DNA of 64,000 nucleotides. It comes from Symsagittifera roscoffensis. Lineage: Eukaryota; Xenacoelomorpha; Acoela; Convolutidae. Positions 42,716 to 55,864 of this stretch are shown here, piece by piece. The first letter of the stretch is position 1. Each line of letters starts with the position of its first letter. Made by a program: the position numbers and the translations under genes. Location of the stretch: contig NC_087065.1 in the NCBI RefSeq assembly GCF_963678635.1, positions 22,015,480 to 22,079,479 of the forward strand, given 5' to 3'. The notes below the pieces were generated by a model. That model was not told where the DNA came from. It did not search any database and saw only the letters and a program-made list of their open reading frames with translations.

Positions 42716-44407
42716 TTAAAAAATTATATCTTTGTTGGCATGATAAGGGCTGTTTTTTACGTCATATCTCTTCAAGTTTTGTGCCTCTTCATAGTTATAG
42801 TCGGTCCTCATCGGCAAAGCGTAACGAAGTTTCTTTCCACGCTGGATTGAAACCGTGATGTCCAGTGTGTTCAATAACACACTGACACACAGTGCGTTTC
42901 GAGTTATCGAGAAGCTCCGGCCTAAAATCACTGAATTTTGATTTTTTGGGTTCGGTACTAGACAAACCTGTTTGCTATCACTTAACGAGTTCAAATTTAT
43001 CATCCTACAAATAGCTACCACAGCTTGGCCCGGCGCTAGTTTTACCTTTATATCTAAAAAGATTGGCACCTTATTTTCATCCGTTACTATCCTATTAATT
43101 GGTCGTCTTACATACTTCCGGTCCGGGTTTCTCATAACGTCGAAATTCCAGAAAAAATCTCTGCCCAAGATGAATTGGTCGGCATCGTCCAAATTCTCTA
43201 CCACCAGGAAGCTCATCCAAAGATCCCGTCCTCCCATGTGGAGAACCATTATTGGTGTTCTTCCGGCTACGTAAATTGCTCCTCGATTGGCGGCGGCCAG
43301 TCGCAGATTCGTTGGAATTAGATCTTCCCTCGTGAAGCCCATTCTTTCCCAAGTTTTTATCGGCATCACACTCACTACCGCTCCTGTGTCCACAAGCCAT
43401 GTGACTCCGATTTTCTTCCCGTTGGTGTCGAGCAGATGTGCAGTCACATCTGCTTCGTATCCAATGTGAACCGCATCTTCCTCCATCATGGTGTCATGGC
43501 CTATCCTACGGACTTTAAGTTCTTCTTCACCCAAATAGATTTGACCTATTTGGTCACTGTCTGTCATCACGTAGGTCCTAGTGTAGATACTGATCCCGTC
43601 CACGTTCAGCATCACTTGATACGGTCCATAGACTTCCTTGTAGCGCCCATGGAGTTTCTTCGTTCGAGGGCCACCCGTTGTCAACAACCCTCGTACAGCC
43701 CTCGACTCAGTGCGTGGCTCTACCTGCCTCAAATAATCTGCATATGTGTCTAAATGCATCATAGTGAACTCTGAGGGTTCACTTATGTTTCTGATCACCT
43801 GATGTCCCGCAACCGAAATTATTGACTGTATTCTGCTTCCTTGTGGCACCATTCCGAATGTCTGCCCAAAGATCACGTTTAGTTTCATGCTCAAACTGCT
43901 TGGTGCTTTCGTTTCTTCAACTTGTGATGCCTCGAAGGCGTTCAGTTTTTCCTGTATTTTCTCATTCTGTAGTTCGAGCTTCACCTTTTGTTCGATCTCC
44001 TTCGTCACCAACTCCTGCTGGACTCTGTTTAGAGCATCCCTCGCGGCTGCCCTAAAGTCGATCTTGAAATCATCCACCGCAGTCACCGGTTCCGGTTCAC
44101 GTATCTCTTCCGTTACCGCCTGCATCTTCTTCGTTACCAACTCCTGGGATTTTTCTTTTCTGCGTGCCTCCGCTTCACTCAACAGGCGAGCCTTGCAGGC
44201 TTTCACACCCGATAAAGCTTTCTCATGCTTTGGATGCTTGATGTCTGCCACAGCATCCCAGAAATGTGGACAATCCGATTTAAAATGACCTTCCAAGTTA
44301 CAGAAGAAACACCTTGGGCCGATTTTCGCAATTACTCCTCTCATGAAATCTTCATGATCACCGTCTGACGCAACTTTATCCTCGAGGCTTAAGCCTATTG
44401 CTTTCAT
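42716..44407 (-). mobile_element. Element A: zinc knuckle and aspartic protease part
   Basis: This open stretch of about 563 codons begins with a CCHC nucleic-acid-binding knuckle (CFFCNLEGHFKSDC), followed by a charged helical region. Near residue 340 come WLVDTGAVVSVMP and later ILGRDFFWNFD, the two signatures of a retropepsin-like protease that cleaves the polyprotein. The C-terminal part leads towards reverse transcriptase. It is a fossil piece of the element. Confidence 0.9.
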
Positions 44408-44838
44408 GCCATGTTTTTAGGTTGGGCATGCTGACACATGATGGTCCGTCGAACTGCAATTTGCACAAGAGCGTCTCTTGTCCATATCGTCCCTTGTTCT
44501 GTACCAGTTGTTTCCCTGGTTTGCTGGTCCGTTGTTAAAATTGCCATAATTGTTTGTTGTAATATCCAGATCTCGATGGAGGTTTCAGCAAAAGATATTC
44601 TTTTGACTTGAGTCCCAACTCCTCTGGTGTTGGGGCATTGGTTGAGAGTGGTGTGTAATGTGTCGCTAACATTTTTCGAAGCTCATCATTTTCATACTAG
44701 CGACAAATTTTGAGGCTACTGCCAGGTTCATCCTTCTGTTTGACTCATCTGGTAGGCTACGCCTTCTTAGCATCTCCAAATCGTCTAGAAACTTGTCTAT
44801 CGTCTCGTCTTCACGTTGTCTCCGTTTCTCGAAGCGCA

Positions 44839-46740
44839 TCATTGCTGGTGTCCTTGCACCCCTGAGTCAAAACGATTCAACAAGATTTCAAAAATTTTCT
44901 CAGTAGTATCCCACTGGTGTTGCTCTTTGGCCATCACACAGTTTAGTGCTGTCGCATCCAAGTTGCTGGTAAGAGCTGTGCATTCTTGTCTTTCTGACGA
45001 CAAGTCCTCTACGTTCATTGGTTCTAGATAACCTCGATAGGAATGTTTCCAAAGAGGTTCAAAGGCTGTGGCCATTGATGTAGCGTCTCTTGAATGCCCC
45101 GCCTGAGTATCATTGCCCCCTGACAAGGGCTCTGGATTTTCCCTCCTGTCCGAATTGCTGGGATTATTTCTTCCCTGATTTGCATGACTCCTGTTCCTGG
45201 AATCACATCTCCCAGTCGCATGTGTATCTTGCGTCGGTCGTTCGTTTGAGGTCGGTTTGTTGCCAGTTGAACTTACTCTGATGTTTGGACCCCGTGTTCT
45301 ATTGTCCCCTGTGACATAGCTTGATGAACTGCCCCTTCCTCTAGTGGATCCATATGTCCTTCTCCTATTCGGTTGTTCATTCAAGTTCACTCTCGGCTCC
45401 CTGCTGGGTTCCCCCGAGTTCGATTCCCCATTTTTTGAGCCACTCCTATTGCATAGTAGCCCATCCAACCTATCCATGATAGCCTGAGTTCGCCTTGCCA
45501 TCTTCGCATCTATTTTCGTGTCAAGAGTCCCAAAAGTCTGCTCTTGTTGAATTCTCAGTTCTCCATGTCGTCTCTCAATCGTAACTCTCTCTGCTCAGCT
45601 TCCCTCGTCATTCGCGACAAGTTCTTAGCCAAATGTTCATCCGTTCTATCCTTCAAGAGTTTTTTTGCCTTCTACTAACTTCTTGTCTGTTGTGGTTGAG
45701 CTCTTCCCGCAGATTTTCTCTCTTGACGTGGACTGCCCTTTCTAGTTCATTCGTTCTTAAGGACATCTGTTCACTCTGTTCTCCTATGCTGCCCATTATG
45801 CTGGTCAAGGTTTCTTCAATTGATGCCCCGTTATCCACAAATGGCGTCACAAGTGGCGGTGTCACCCTGTCGGTCCCAGGTAATTGGTGCTGGTCGAGAC
45901 TCGGGTCCAGATTCTCTGCCTCGACGTCTTTTCATGATCCACTTCTGGATCCGCAGGTGCGTTACATAGCCCTGTGTTTCTATTCTTCCCAGTTCGCATT
46001 TCCGAATTCGTCATGTTCACAAAGTCTCCTGACTGGCTTAATCCGTTTGTGGTCTTGCTTTTTGTCCTCACTACACCAAATTGGTCCATGGTGCCAGTCT
46101 CTCTATCGGTGTATGTCATTCTCCTGAGTCGAACTATTGAGGCTAATTTGAGATCTAAAGTCATCTTGCACGTCATCGTCCTCTTATCTTCCTGGGTTTC
46201 TGCTTCATCGCATGTACCCGTTCACATGGTAAATGGAAAGAAGTTTCCGAAAGTGTCCTTCACTCTTTCTGAAAACGATGAGGACGTTTCCGGTTTCTCC
46301 ACCACGCCAAGCATTATGGTGTTGTCTGTGGGTGATCTTGTAGTCGCCACATTTGCAGTAGAGATGTCGGACAGTTCCGACATCTTTTCTCGGTCAAGGG
46401 TCCCGGTGGAAGTGGTAAAATCTCGGCCTTGTTCTACCGGAGTAGATTCACTCGCCAATCTTCTGTTTCCTCTTCCTTCCGGTCCATGTCCCTCCCGGTT
46501 CTCATCCATGGCAGGGTCCGGATGGACCTCTACTTCCAACATTGCCTTTTGTCCTTCTGAGGACTTTTGACTCCTGGTTTCAACCATTCTGCTTAAAAAT
46601 TTCTTTCTTTTGTCGGTCCGGGTTCGTGTGATCTTTTCCACAAAAGGGTCGTTCACTGCTTTTCTCTGTTTCTCTGGTATGAACTTCCTGGAGCTATCAC
46701 TGAATTTAGGTATCCTTGACTTGTCTAGACTCATTTTCAA
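44839..46740 (-). mobile_element. Element A: gag-like part
   Basis: 46740-46222 starts MKMSLDKSRIPKFSDSSRKF and is repeated almost exactly at 52256-51738. Further stretches to 44839 are hydrophilic, Arg/Asn/Ser-rich and end with WKHSYRGYLEPMNVEDLSSE and a helical segment as in capsid (gag) proteins of gypsy elements. Broken in a few places. The assignment as gag rests on position and composition. Confidence 0.7.
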
Positions 46741-47470
46741 TTTTTCACTTCTTACTGCCTATACACTCAATTCGATTGCTAGTGTCCTTATTGTTTGACT
46801 ACCGATTATAATAACACAACACAATAAATTCCAAAAGTTTCACTTAAAAAGTGACCACGAATCCTTGCATGTTATCACAGCTCAGCGTGTATACAAATTA
46901 TTCACAATAATCGATTATTAGTTGTAAGATATGAAGCTAGCACAGTCTGATGATATCAATATTTTTAAAATATAGTGTTTTCACTACCCAATCAATGACA
47001 GATATTATTGATTTAAAACCAAAATGACGAAAAATAAGAATATTTTCAAGGAAAAACGTATGTGTTTTGTACTTTAGTGAGTCGCAATGAGATAGTCGAG
47101 TTTGTTTCTAAAGAAAGAGTTGTTCCTGTTTGGTGCTGCACCAAACAGACAAAACATGAAGGTAGAAATTTTCTCAATTGGGCGTCTATTGCACCAATCG
47201 AGTCCTGTGTTACCTATCTGCCTTCGGATTGCCCGAGCTAGACCTACTAAAATCCTCAGGCAATCTTTTTCCCCAAAATTGTTTTGGATTTCAATCCACA
47301 CAAATCAGTTACAAACTCTTGTTCAGTTTAGACTTAGTGTCGGGAATATCCGAGTTTAGACCTGTTTTCTTTTTGTCTGGTCTTTTATAAAAAGCAAGTT
47401 ACCAGTGCAGTCACTGGTTCCCAGCCTGACTCTTAATAACCTAATACCTTTCACTATTCTTTTGTTTATT
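46741..47470 (-). mobile_element. Element A: leader / LTR-like part
   Basis: Non-coding block nearly identical to 52257-52980. It lies between the minisatellite and the gag start, as expected for an LTR or untranslated leader. No clear TG...CA ends or primer-binding site could be fixed by eye. Confidence 0.6.
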
Positions 47471-47790
47471 TAAGTCTTGACAAAAGGGTACCCCTCCGGA
47501 TTGGCAAAATTGGTACTCTTCCGGATTGGCAAAATTAGGACCCCTCCGGATTGGTGAATTTGGGACCTTTCCGGATTGGCAAAATAGGACCCCTCCGGAT
47601 TGGCAAAATTGTGACCCTCCTGGATTGGCAAAAATAAGACCCCTCCGGATTGGCAAAATTGGGACCCTTCCGGATTGGCAAAATTGTGACCCTTCCGGGT
47701 TGGCAAAAATAAGACCCCTCCAGATTGGCAAAAGTAGAACTCTTCCGGATTGGCAAAATTGAGACCCTTCCGGATTGGGACCCCTCCGGG
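47470..47790. repeat. 25-bp minisatellite, element A copy
   Basis: About a dozen units of 24-26 bases with core CCCTTCCGGATTGGCAAA. Because the unit is near 25 bases and has almost no stop codons, frames on both strands stay open and give false repetitive proteins. The same array is at 52976-53450. Confidence 0.92.
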
Positions 47791-50700
47791 TTTGTAAAAA
47801 TAGCTTTTCAGAGACTTTTAAAAATTTTATCTGATGCCCTTCCGGATACGCTCTCCGATGCTAATATGCTGTTGGAACTAACTAGGAAGGGTGTATTTTC
47901 CGTACCTAGACCCTTCCAGATCGATGCTAAGCCTCTTACTTGACAATTCACCTTAACTGTTAAGAGCCTAGTTTCGACTCGACTAGGGTTTTCTGGTTTC
48001 CTTAGCCTTCCGTTTTCATCTAGATCAACGTAAAATTGCCTTACTCAACCGTTACTACCTTTTGGTAGGGGTGTGAGGGCTTTCCAAAAAAATTTATAAA
48101 ATATGAAGGGTCTACCTTCCCAAATTAGTGAGTTTGCTAAAAACAATCTTAAAAAATTTTCACGCTTAATTTTTTTGAATAATTGATGTTTCTATGAGTA
48201 CGCTCACCTAATTTTTAATCTAATGGTACTAAGATCAACTGGATTTCTCCAGTTGTTCCAAAGTTATTAACCAAAACGTCTTTTTTCTGAAATCAAAATA
48301 AAATCTCTTTTAATAGGTTATCGCGAAAAATAGGTTAACTTTTCTTCGCAATTCTATTCTTTTCGACCCTACAGTTTTCGATCTAAGCTCAGAAGGGCTA
48401 TACTCTTCCAGTTCAATGCAAAAAAACCCGATATAAAATGTTCCAGCTGAAAAAATTCGCCAAAAACAATGCTATAGACCCTTCCGGATTGATGAATCCA
48501 CTAAATCAAACACGTAAAGTTCGATTTCACTGTAACCCGGAAGGTTATCGGCAAACGGGTTTTAAAAGCTGTCGATTCACTAGCGAACGTTGTGCAAACA
48601 ACAATTTTTACTGTCCTAACTCAAAAATTTCAAAAATTCTCTTATTTTGTAGCGTTTAGTTTTTCAAAAATCAAGAAAATTCAGTTTTTGGTACCCAATT
48701 AGTTCCAACCATTTCTGAACTGAACTCAACCGGTTCTACCTATTAAACTAGTACAGTTACGATGTAACACACTAATTTTGCGCTTTTTTCCGTTTCAAAA
48801 AAAATCTGTATTCCAAAAATCGCGATTTGTAGGGGTATCAAAATAACGCTATTTTGACCCTAAAAACCGGTCTGCTTACTGTCTTTTTCCATGAAAACGG
48901 TATAGGAGTAATAATATAGGCTGTATAAGTAGTAATACTAGTATCATTATACCCCTCCGGGTTTGTTCAATACCCGAAATTAGTTGCTTAATTCGGAAAT
49001 TCACAATTCGGTGAAGGGTCGCTACAGAGCAGCACAATCGTTACAACTCGGAATGGTTCCTGACAATCTCCAATTACAATTTCAATTTGTTGTCGTTTTT
49101 CTCGTTGTTGTTTCCACTGCGACTATTGTTGTTGTGTTTTCGCCGTTTCAGTGTGTGCGAAATAATAAAAGGTTACGTAACGTTCATGTCTAAATCGAAA
49201 TTTTAAAAATAAGCATGTCAGTTAAAACTAACCCTTCCCGATTTGTCCAATCAATCAGTTAACGTCGCTAATTCATTAAAACCATCAACCTTCCCTGTTA
49301 GATGTTCTTTTTTCTAATCGATAAAAATTTGACTGCGAAACTGCATTTTCGTACATTCTGGTCGAATGTCACAAATCTTTACTGAGCAGTTCACGAGAAC
49401 AAGGAAGGGTGTTGGGACGATTTTTCCACTCTTCCGAGAAGAAATAAGAGCGTTATTTCTCCGGATTCCAGAATCCGGAAGGGTCTCGGGAGAGAACTGT
49501 AACTCGCTATTTTAAAAACTTTCAGCTTCCCGGAATGTCTTGAGTTGAATTTAATTAATACCAAATTCGTTTTCAGATCATGAGAAGCTAGGAGTTGGGG
49601 GGAAAGGGTTGATCAATTTTCGATGGAGATGATGATTTTTATCTACTGAACAAAAACAATCGTAATATTTAAAAAAATATAAAGAGTAGGTAGAAATATT
49701 TTATAGTAATATTTTAATCAAGTAGTAGCCCTGTTTTTAGGAGTGACCTAGTGGTCTCGGGATACTGAGACCCAGCCATGAGCTCACTATTTTGCATGTA
49801 ACTTGGTTGATTTGAGCGGCTTGGCCGATAGCCTTTAAGTTCAAATGATTGCGTCGACCCGATGTTACGAGAACTTGACATTGAACTGGCTTTGGCAGAG
49901 ACGGTGAAAAGCGTGTAAAGCTGTGTTTAGACGCTAGCCAGTCCTTTTAGAACCTAGCTTTATTTCCGTCGATATGTACTTCCGGGCGAATGTTACAATA
50001 GCAATTTCACGCTTCTATTTTTTGGGCTACTTTCCCGCGATTGTAGATGGAATCTTCTGATCTTATTTTCTCGTACTTTCAGTTATCGCAAAAAACATGA
50101 GCATGACAAGCCCCTTACTCTATTTTTAAAAAAAAATTCTGTTTAACCCCAAAATCAAGACTAAACGTTGCTCAAGGTCAAACTTCCAAATATGACCGAC
50201 TGACACATAATATTTGACCCATAATTTGATTTTTTTCGTTTTCTCGAAAACTTCTACTCTCAAATTTGAGTGTTTGGTAAATAATTGAATCTTTTCGAAA
50301 AACTTTCCTGTAGAAGTGGCTATGACCGAATTTTTTTGCACATAAAGTAATGGCCCTCGGAATAGTCAAGTTATTGATTTTTAACTTTTTTGTCAATCTT
50401 TTCGACTGTTATCCAAAACTAACCTCTCATTTCCGATGGTTATACTAAAACTCTACTGAACAAAATTATATGAATTTTAAGGTTTTACCCCTTTTTTCTA
50501 GGAGTGACCTCGTCGTCTGGGGAAACTGAGACCCAGCTATGAGTTCATGATTCTGCGTATAAATTTGTACCTGATTTGGAGTCTGTGACCGCTTGTCATT
50601 AAACAGTCACTGACTCTGCGACACGATTTTCAACAGATCACATTGAATTAGATTTGGTAGAGACGGTGAAAAACATTCTGCCATTTGACCAGAATGACTT

Positions 50701-51113
50701 CGAAATATGCATGTCATAATCGAATTTTGCCATGCATTTTGCCAAGGGTCATTTTTTGCCAACTTGGGTCCCTGAACGCCAATCCGGAAGGGTCTGAAAT
50801 TTTACGAACGTAAAAACAGGGACCCTATACGATTGTTGTGATAAACTTATTAAATAGTCTTTCTTTGTTCAAATTTACCGCTTGTGTGTTTTCATATCAT
50901 ATGCGCGCTGGGCTTTCCTCTTCTGGTTATCTTACCAAATCTCGCCGTCACAGTCGTAGGCGAGTGAGTTTCCCTGGCGTAACTAGACGCAAGAAGGAGT
51001 GAACTTGTGAATCGACCTCCAAATCGACGTCAGGTTGTACCACTCCTTTCTTTTTTTCTTTCTTTTTTTTCATCGCCCTTGCCTCAGCAATTTTAAACCC
51101 TAAGTGAAAGTAT
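47791..51113. repeat. Non-coding repeat DNA between LTR fossils
   Basis: No gene. 48360-49270 resembles 40660-41480 and 42340-42400, 49570-50005 is the inverted partner of 41700-42095, and 50500-50680 is a further copy. Single minisatellite-like words (tccggaagggtc or its complement) are scattered through it, so it may come from the same element family. Confidence 0.6.
49570..50005 (-). repeat. Inverted repeat partner (right)
   Basis: Complementary to 41700-42095. Shared words include ggctagcgtctaaa, acatcgggtcgac and gagaagctagga in inverted order. Confidence 0.7.
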
Positions 51114-53450
51114 TCATAAATCATCCCAAAGAGCTTCCTTTCTCGCCCCAGTTGTTTGTGTTTCAGATTGATGCCGCGATTCCAGGCAAGATTCTTGTCT
51201 GTTGCGGTTGAGCTCTTCCCGCAGATTTTCTCTCTCGACGTGGACTGCCCTTTCTAGTTCACTCGTTTTTAAGGACATCTGTTCACTCTGTTCTCCTATG
51301 CTGCCCACTGTGTTGGTCAAGGCTTCTTCAATTGATGCTCCGTTATCCACTAATGGCGTCACAAGTGGCGGTGTCACCCTGTCGGTCCCAGGTAGCTTGG
51401 TGCTGGTCGAGACTCGGGTCTTGATTCTCTGCCTCGACGTCTTTTCATGATCCACTTCTGGATCCGCAGGTGCGTTACATAGCCCTGTGTTTCTATTCTT
51501 CCCAGTTCGCATTTCCGAATTCGTCATGTTCACAAAATCTCCTGACTGGCCTGATCCGTTTGTGGTCTTGCTTATTGGCCTCACTACACCAAATTGGTCC
51601 ATGGTGTCAGTCTCTCTATCGGTGTATGCGTCATTCTCCTGAGTCGAACTATTGAGGCTGATTTGAGATCCAAAGTCATCTTGCACGCCATCATCCTCTT
51701 CATCTTCCTGGGTTTCTGCTTCATTGCCTGTACCCGTTCACATGGTAAATGGAAAGAAGTTTCCGAAAGTGTTCTTCACTCTTTCTGAAAACGATGAGGA
51801 CGTTGCCGGTTTCTCCGTCACGCCAAGCTTTATGGTGTTGTCTGTGGGTGGTCTTGTAGTCGCCATATTTGCAGTAAAGATGTCGGAATGTTCCGACATC
51901 TCTTCTCGGTCTAGGTTCCCGGTGGAAGTGGTAAAATCTCGGCCTTGTTCTACCGGAGTAGATTCACTCGCCAATCGTCTGTTTCCTCTTCCTTCCGGTC
52001 CATGTCCCTCCAAGTTCTCATCCATGGCAGTGTCTGGATAGACCTCTACTTCTAACATTGCCCTTTGTCCTTCTGAGGACTTATGACTCCTGGTTTCAAC
52101 CATTCTGCTTAAAAATTTCTTTCCTTTGTCGGTCCGGGTTCGTGTGATCCTTTCCACAAAAGGGTCGTTCACTGCTTTTCTCTGTTTCTCTGGTATGAAT
52201 TTCCTGGAGCTATCACTGAATTTAGGTATCCTTGACTTGTCTAGATTCATTTTCAATTTTTCACTTCTTACTGCCTATACACTCAATTCGATTGCTAGTG
52301 TCCTTATTGTTTGACTACTGATTATAATAACACACAATAAATTCCAAAAGTTTCACTTAAAAAGTGACCACGAATCCTTGCATGTTATCACAGTACAGCG
52401 TGTATACAATTTATTCACAATAGTCGATTATTAGTTGTAAGATATGAAGCTAGCACAGTCTGATGATATCAATTTTTTTTAAAAAATAGTGTTCTCACTA
52501 CCCAATCAATGACAGATATTATTGATTTAAAACCAAAAATGAAGAAAAATAAGAATATTTTCAATGAAAAACGTATGTGTTTTGTACTTTAGTCAGTCGC
52601 AATGTAATAGTCGAATTGGTTTCTAAAGAAAGAACTGTTACTGTTCGGTGCTGCACCAAATAGACAAAACATGAAGGTAGTAATTTTCTCAATTGGGCGT
52701 CTATTGCACCCATCGAGTCCTGTGTTACCTATCTGCCTTCGGATTGCCCGAGCTAGACCTACTAAAATCCTCAGGGCAATCTTTTTTCCCAAAATTGTTT
52801 TGGATTTCAATCCACACAAATTAGTTACAAACTCTTGTTCAGCTTACACTTAGTGTCGCGAATATCCGAGTTTAGACCTGTTTTCTTTTTGTCTGGTCTT
52901 TTATAAAAGGCAAGTTACCAGTGCAGTCACTGGTTCCCAGCCTGACTCTTAATAACCTAATACCTTTCACTATTCTTTTGTTTATTTAAGTTTTGACAAA
53001 ATGGTACCCCTCCGGATTGGCAAAGTTGGGATTCTTCCGGATTGGCAAAACTGGGAACCTTCCGGATCGGCAAAATTAGAACCCCTCCGGATTGGTGAAT
53101 TTGGGACCCTTTCGGATTGGCAAAAATAGGACCCCTCCGGATTGGCAAAATTGGGACCCTTCCGGATTGGCAAAATTGGGACCCTTCCGGACTGGCAAAA
53201 TTTGAACCCTTCCGGATTGGTAAAATAGGACCCCTCCGGATTGGCAAAATTGGGACCCTTCCGGATTGGCAAAATAGGACCCCTTTGGATTGGCAAAATT
53301 GTGACCCTCCTGGATTGGCAAAAATAAGACCCCTCCGGATGGGCAAAATTGGGACCCTTCCGGATTGGCAAAACTGTGACCCTTCCGGGTTGGCAAAAAT
53401 AAGACCCCTCTGGATTGGCAAAGTTGGGACCCTTCCGGATTGGCATCTCC
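51114..53450 (-). mobile_element. Ty3/gypsy-type fossil B: minisatellite, leader and gag start
   Basis: Same order as the first part of element A: minisatellite (53450-52976), leader/LTR-like block (52975-52257) and gag-like coding (52256-51114, with MKMNLDKSRIPKFSDSSRKF at its start). About 95% alike to A by eye. It ends near 51100, after which no further element sequence is seen. It joins directly to the accessory region of element C, as if the leader block were the 3' LTR of C with another partial element behind it. Confidence 0.75.
52976..53450. repeat. 25-bp minisatellite, element B/C copy
   Basis: About 18-19 units of the same 24-26-base repeat as at 47470-47790, with core CCCTTCCGGATTGGCAAA. 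Confidence 0.92.
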
Positions 53451-53508
53451 GAATCCACCTTCGTCTTTCCTGCTCTCCTCGGTATCACTTTGCTGCCTAA
53501 TTTCATCT

Positions 53509-55855
53509 TCATCTCGTTGATCTTATCAATCGCCAGTTTCGATCGCATCGTTCCTTTCCTGGTTCTTGACAGATACACCACCTCTCCTTTATTCCCTGCG
53601 GTGTCATCTTGATGAGAGAGTTCACTTCACTTTCGTCAGTGGCTGAGTCAATCAACAACTCACTCATTCTCCCTTCACACTCATCAAGTTTGTCAAGGAC
53701 TTCCCGCATCAATGGTCGGTCTTTCAAACTTTCAAAATGGACTGGGTCCCGTAGCTCTGAACTACTGTCCAGACTTCTTCCATGAACGCCACTCTGTCCA
53801 ATCTACATCCCGTCCTATTTTCATGGTCTCGGTGATGTACTTCCCATTCTTCTTCGGGCAACGTTCCCAAGAAAGGTACTCTGGCAGCGCCTTCTATTCC
53901 TCTTCTCCTCGGTGATTCCATGAGGAGTCTTTGTTCGTTATCTTTTGAATTGCCCGGAGAGCTGCTCTCCGGCAAATTGCGTTTCATTTCCATAAAGGCC
54001 GACGGAGGTTCAAGTGTCGAAGTGCCTTCGTCTGCTGGCTCAGCCGCTTCCAACGTATCCGCATTATTCTCAAAGTCACTGAGGAAATTGAAATCCAGGC
54101 TGGATATTCCTCCTGTCGATGCCTTGTCGTCTTCCCTATCTGCTTGATCGGTACCTTGTTGCATGGGTTTCTCCGTTCGACGGCTTCCTCCTTGCCCATC
54201 ATCTCCTTCTGATGTATCTTTTTCGAGCTTGAGGGTCCTTGCTTTTCAGTCTCGGCCCATTCCGGAAATTTTGGTATGATCAGTATGCCGGCTGATTTAT
54301 CTTCCTCTTCTCCATGAACCACTTTGATTTCCTCACAGCCGAAGGGTGCCAGGAAGGTTCTCGTCCGCAACGTTCCTCCCACTGTTAATTCCTGCTTCAC
54401 ACTGTTCAAAATCAGAGAGGCATCAGGTAATTCGGCTCTGCCTCTCATTCTCATGGGCGCTAGGTTTAATTCCACCCATTACGTGTCAAACGCTCCAGAC
54501 TTCGGAGTCGCGGCTTTGCTTATTCGCACTCTCGTCGCTTGATCCGTGTAGGCAAATCGCGTGTACTGTAGCACGGCGGCATTCCTCCCCACAAAGTATG
54601 GATCCATTGTTTCCACGAATTTCCCTATCCTCCTTTCATTGGTTTCAAACGCTCTTAGTCTAGGAGTTTGTACTACGGAGACTGCTCCGAGCAACATCCT
54701 TCTTATCAAAGTGAATTCAGGGATTTCCTCTGGCAGCTTTTCGTAATCACCCCAATCTTTCGTCTATTCTCTCACCTTGTGATATGCTGCAGTGAGACGA
54801 GGAACTCTGGTCATTTCACCATTCGTCTTATCATAGGGTCTTAGAATCCAGAGCTTCGGAAATACCTCGGTGTGCCTTCTCTCTACTTCTCCCATGCGAT
54901 CACGGAAGTGATCGTCAAAGTTGATGACTGTCATTTCTGGCTCTGATATTTTCGCAAATAACAGATCTTCGCTCATGAGCTCCCGCAATACTTGCTGCTC
55001 ACACCAGTTCAGCGCACTACCGTCCACTGCTGATATGAGGTTCAGGTGCAGCACCGACCTCCTGTATGCTTCCACCTTGACATCAGGGAACGCAAACGTG
55101 ACTGCTGGTCCATAAATCACTGTCACAAACTCTGTGGCTCCTCTGATCAACGCTAAGGGATCGGTCCTCATAGCCAAGCTTAGATCAGTTAGTAGGGGCA
55201 TGCCCCCAACATGTAGTCTCACGTCTTCCTCCCTCTGAATCGTCTCATCCTCTCCTGTTCCAAAGCGATTCTGATGCAGGAGGTACTGGATAAGAGTATG
55301 TCTCAGATCTCTTATCTTTTTCCACGAATCCGTGGCTTTCTTCACATCAAACTTCTTCACATTCTCCCTCATCTGTTCTGGTTAACGTGTCAGTTTCATT
55401 AGTCCTCCCAAGTTTCCATGGGTAATCGCAATCAATGTTAGAAGCCCATCTAACTGCAAGTTCTGGATTTCTTCGGTGAGCAGTATCACAAGTCCCTTCA
55501 CGAAGCTCTCTGCTCCAAACGTCACGAACAAGGCTAGTAGTTCCACAATCGACACTTCCACTACTGCTTGGAGGAATTCCTTTATCAAGTAATGAGAGAG
55601 TTTCGGGTGGAATTTTGCCAAGAAGGACGCGGTCCATCCGGCTCCCAGCCCTTCCAGCATGCTATCAGTCCGTTGGAAGCCCTCTTCTCCCTTCACCTTC
55701 TCAGACCAGAAAGTTTTCAGGGTAACTTGGCACACTCTGTTTACGAATCCGGCTGTATTTTCTTCAGCATTCTCCGCCAGGTTCACCTCCTTTAACAAGT
55801 AGGCATGGATCTTCTTGATCATTACTGGGCCTTGCTCAAAAGCATCCGCACCCAA
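53509..55855 (-). mobile_element. Element C: distal accessory coding region
   Basis: Several long open stretches (for example 55855-55382, 55372-54764, 54475-53984) in different frames. The sequences are mostly helical with charged and hydrophobic stretches (LEGLGAGWTASFLAKFHP, FVTVIYGPAVTFAFPDVKVE). I recognise no domain, signal peptide or clear envelope-type membrane anchor. This is element coding sequence of unknown function, broken. Confidence 0.6.
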
Positions 55856-55864
55856 TGCCGCTAC

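Larger units (their letters stand above)
42404..47790 (-). mobile_element. Ty3/gypsy-type LTR retroelement fossil A
   Basis: Minus-strand element of the Ty3/gypsy (Metaviridae-like) kind. In transcription order it has a minisatellite and leader/LTR-like part (about 47790-46741), gag-like coding (46740-44839), a zinc-knuckle plus aspartic protease part (44407-42716) and a short reverse transcriptase remnant (42676-42404). It is broken in several places and incomplete. Its leader and gag are about 95% identical by eye to those at 51.1-53.4 kb, and its RT remnant closely matches the copy at the right edge, so it belongs to one fairly young family. Exact LTR limits could not be set. Confidence 0.8.

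Noticed and set aside
47441-47762. Repetitive proteins of the type PIRKGPNFANPEG on both strands
   Set aside because: They come from a 25-bp minisatellite without stops; all frames on both strands are open, so there is no evidence for coding.
52957-53581. Long repetitive open frames, 154 and 199 codons
   Set aside because: Same minisatellite effect as at 47.4-47.8 kb.
53509-55855. Retroviral-type envelope gene
   Set aside because: I see no signal peptide, furin-like site or C-terminal membrane anchor; the region is better described as accessory coding of unknown function.
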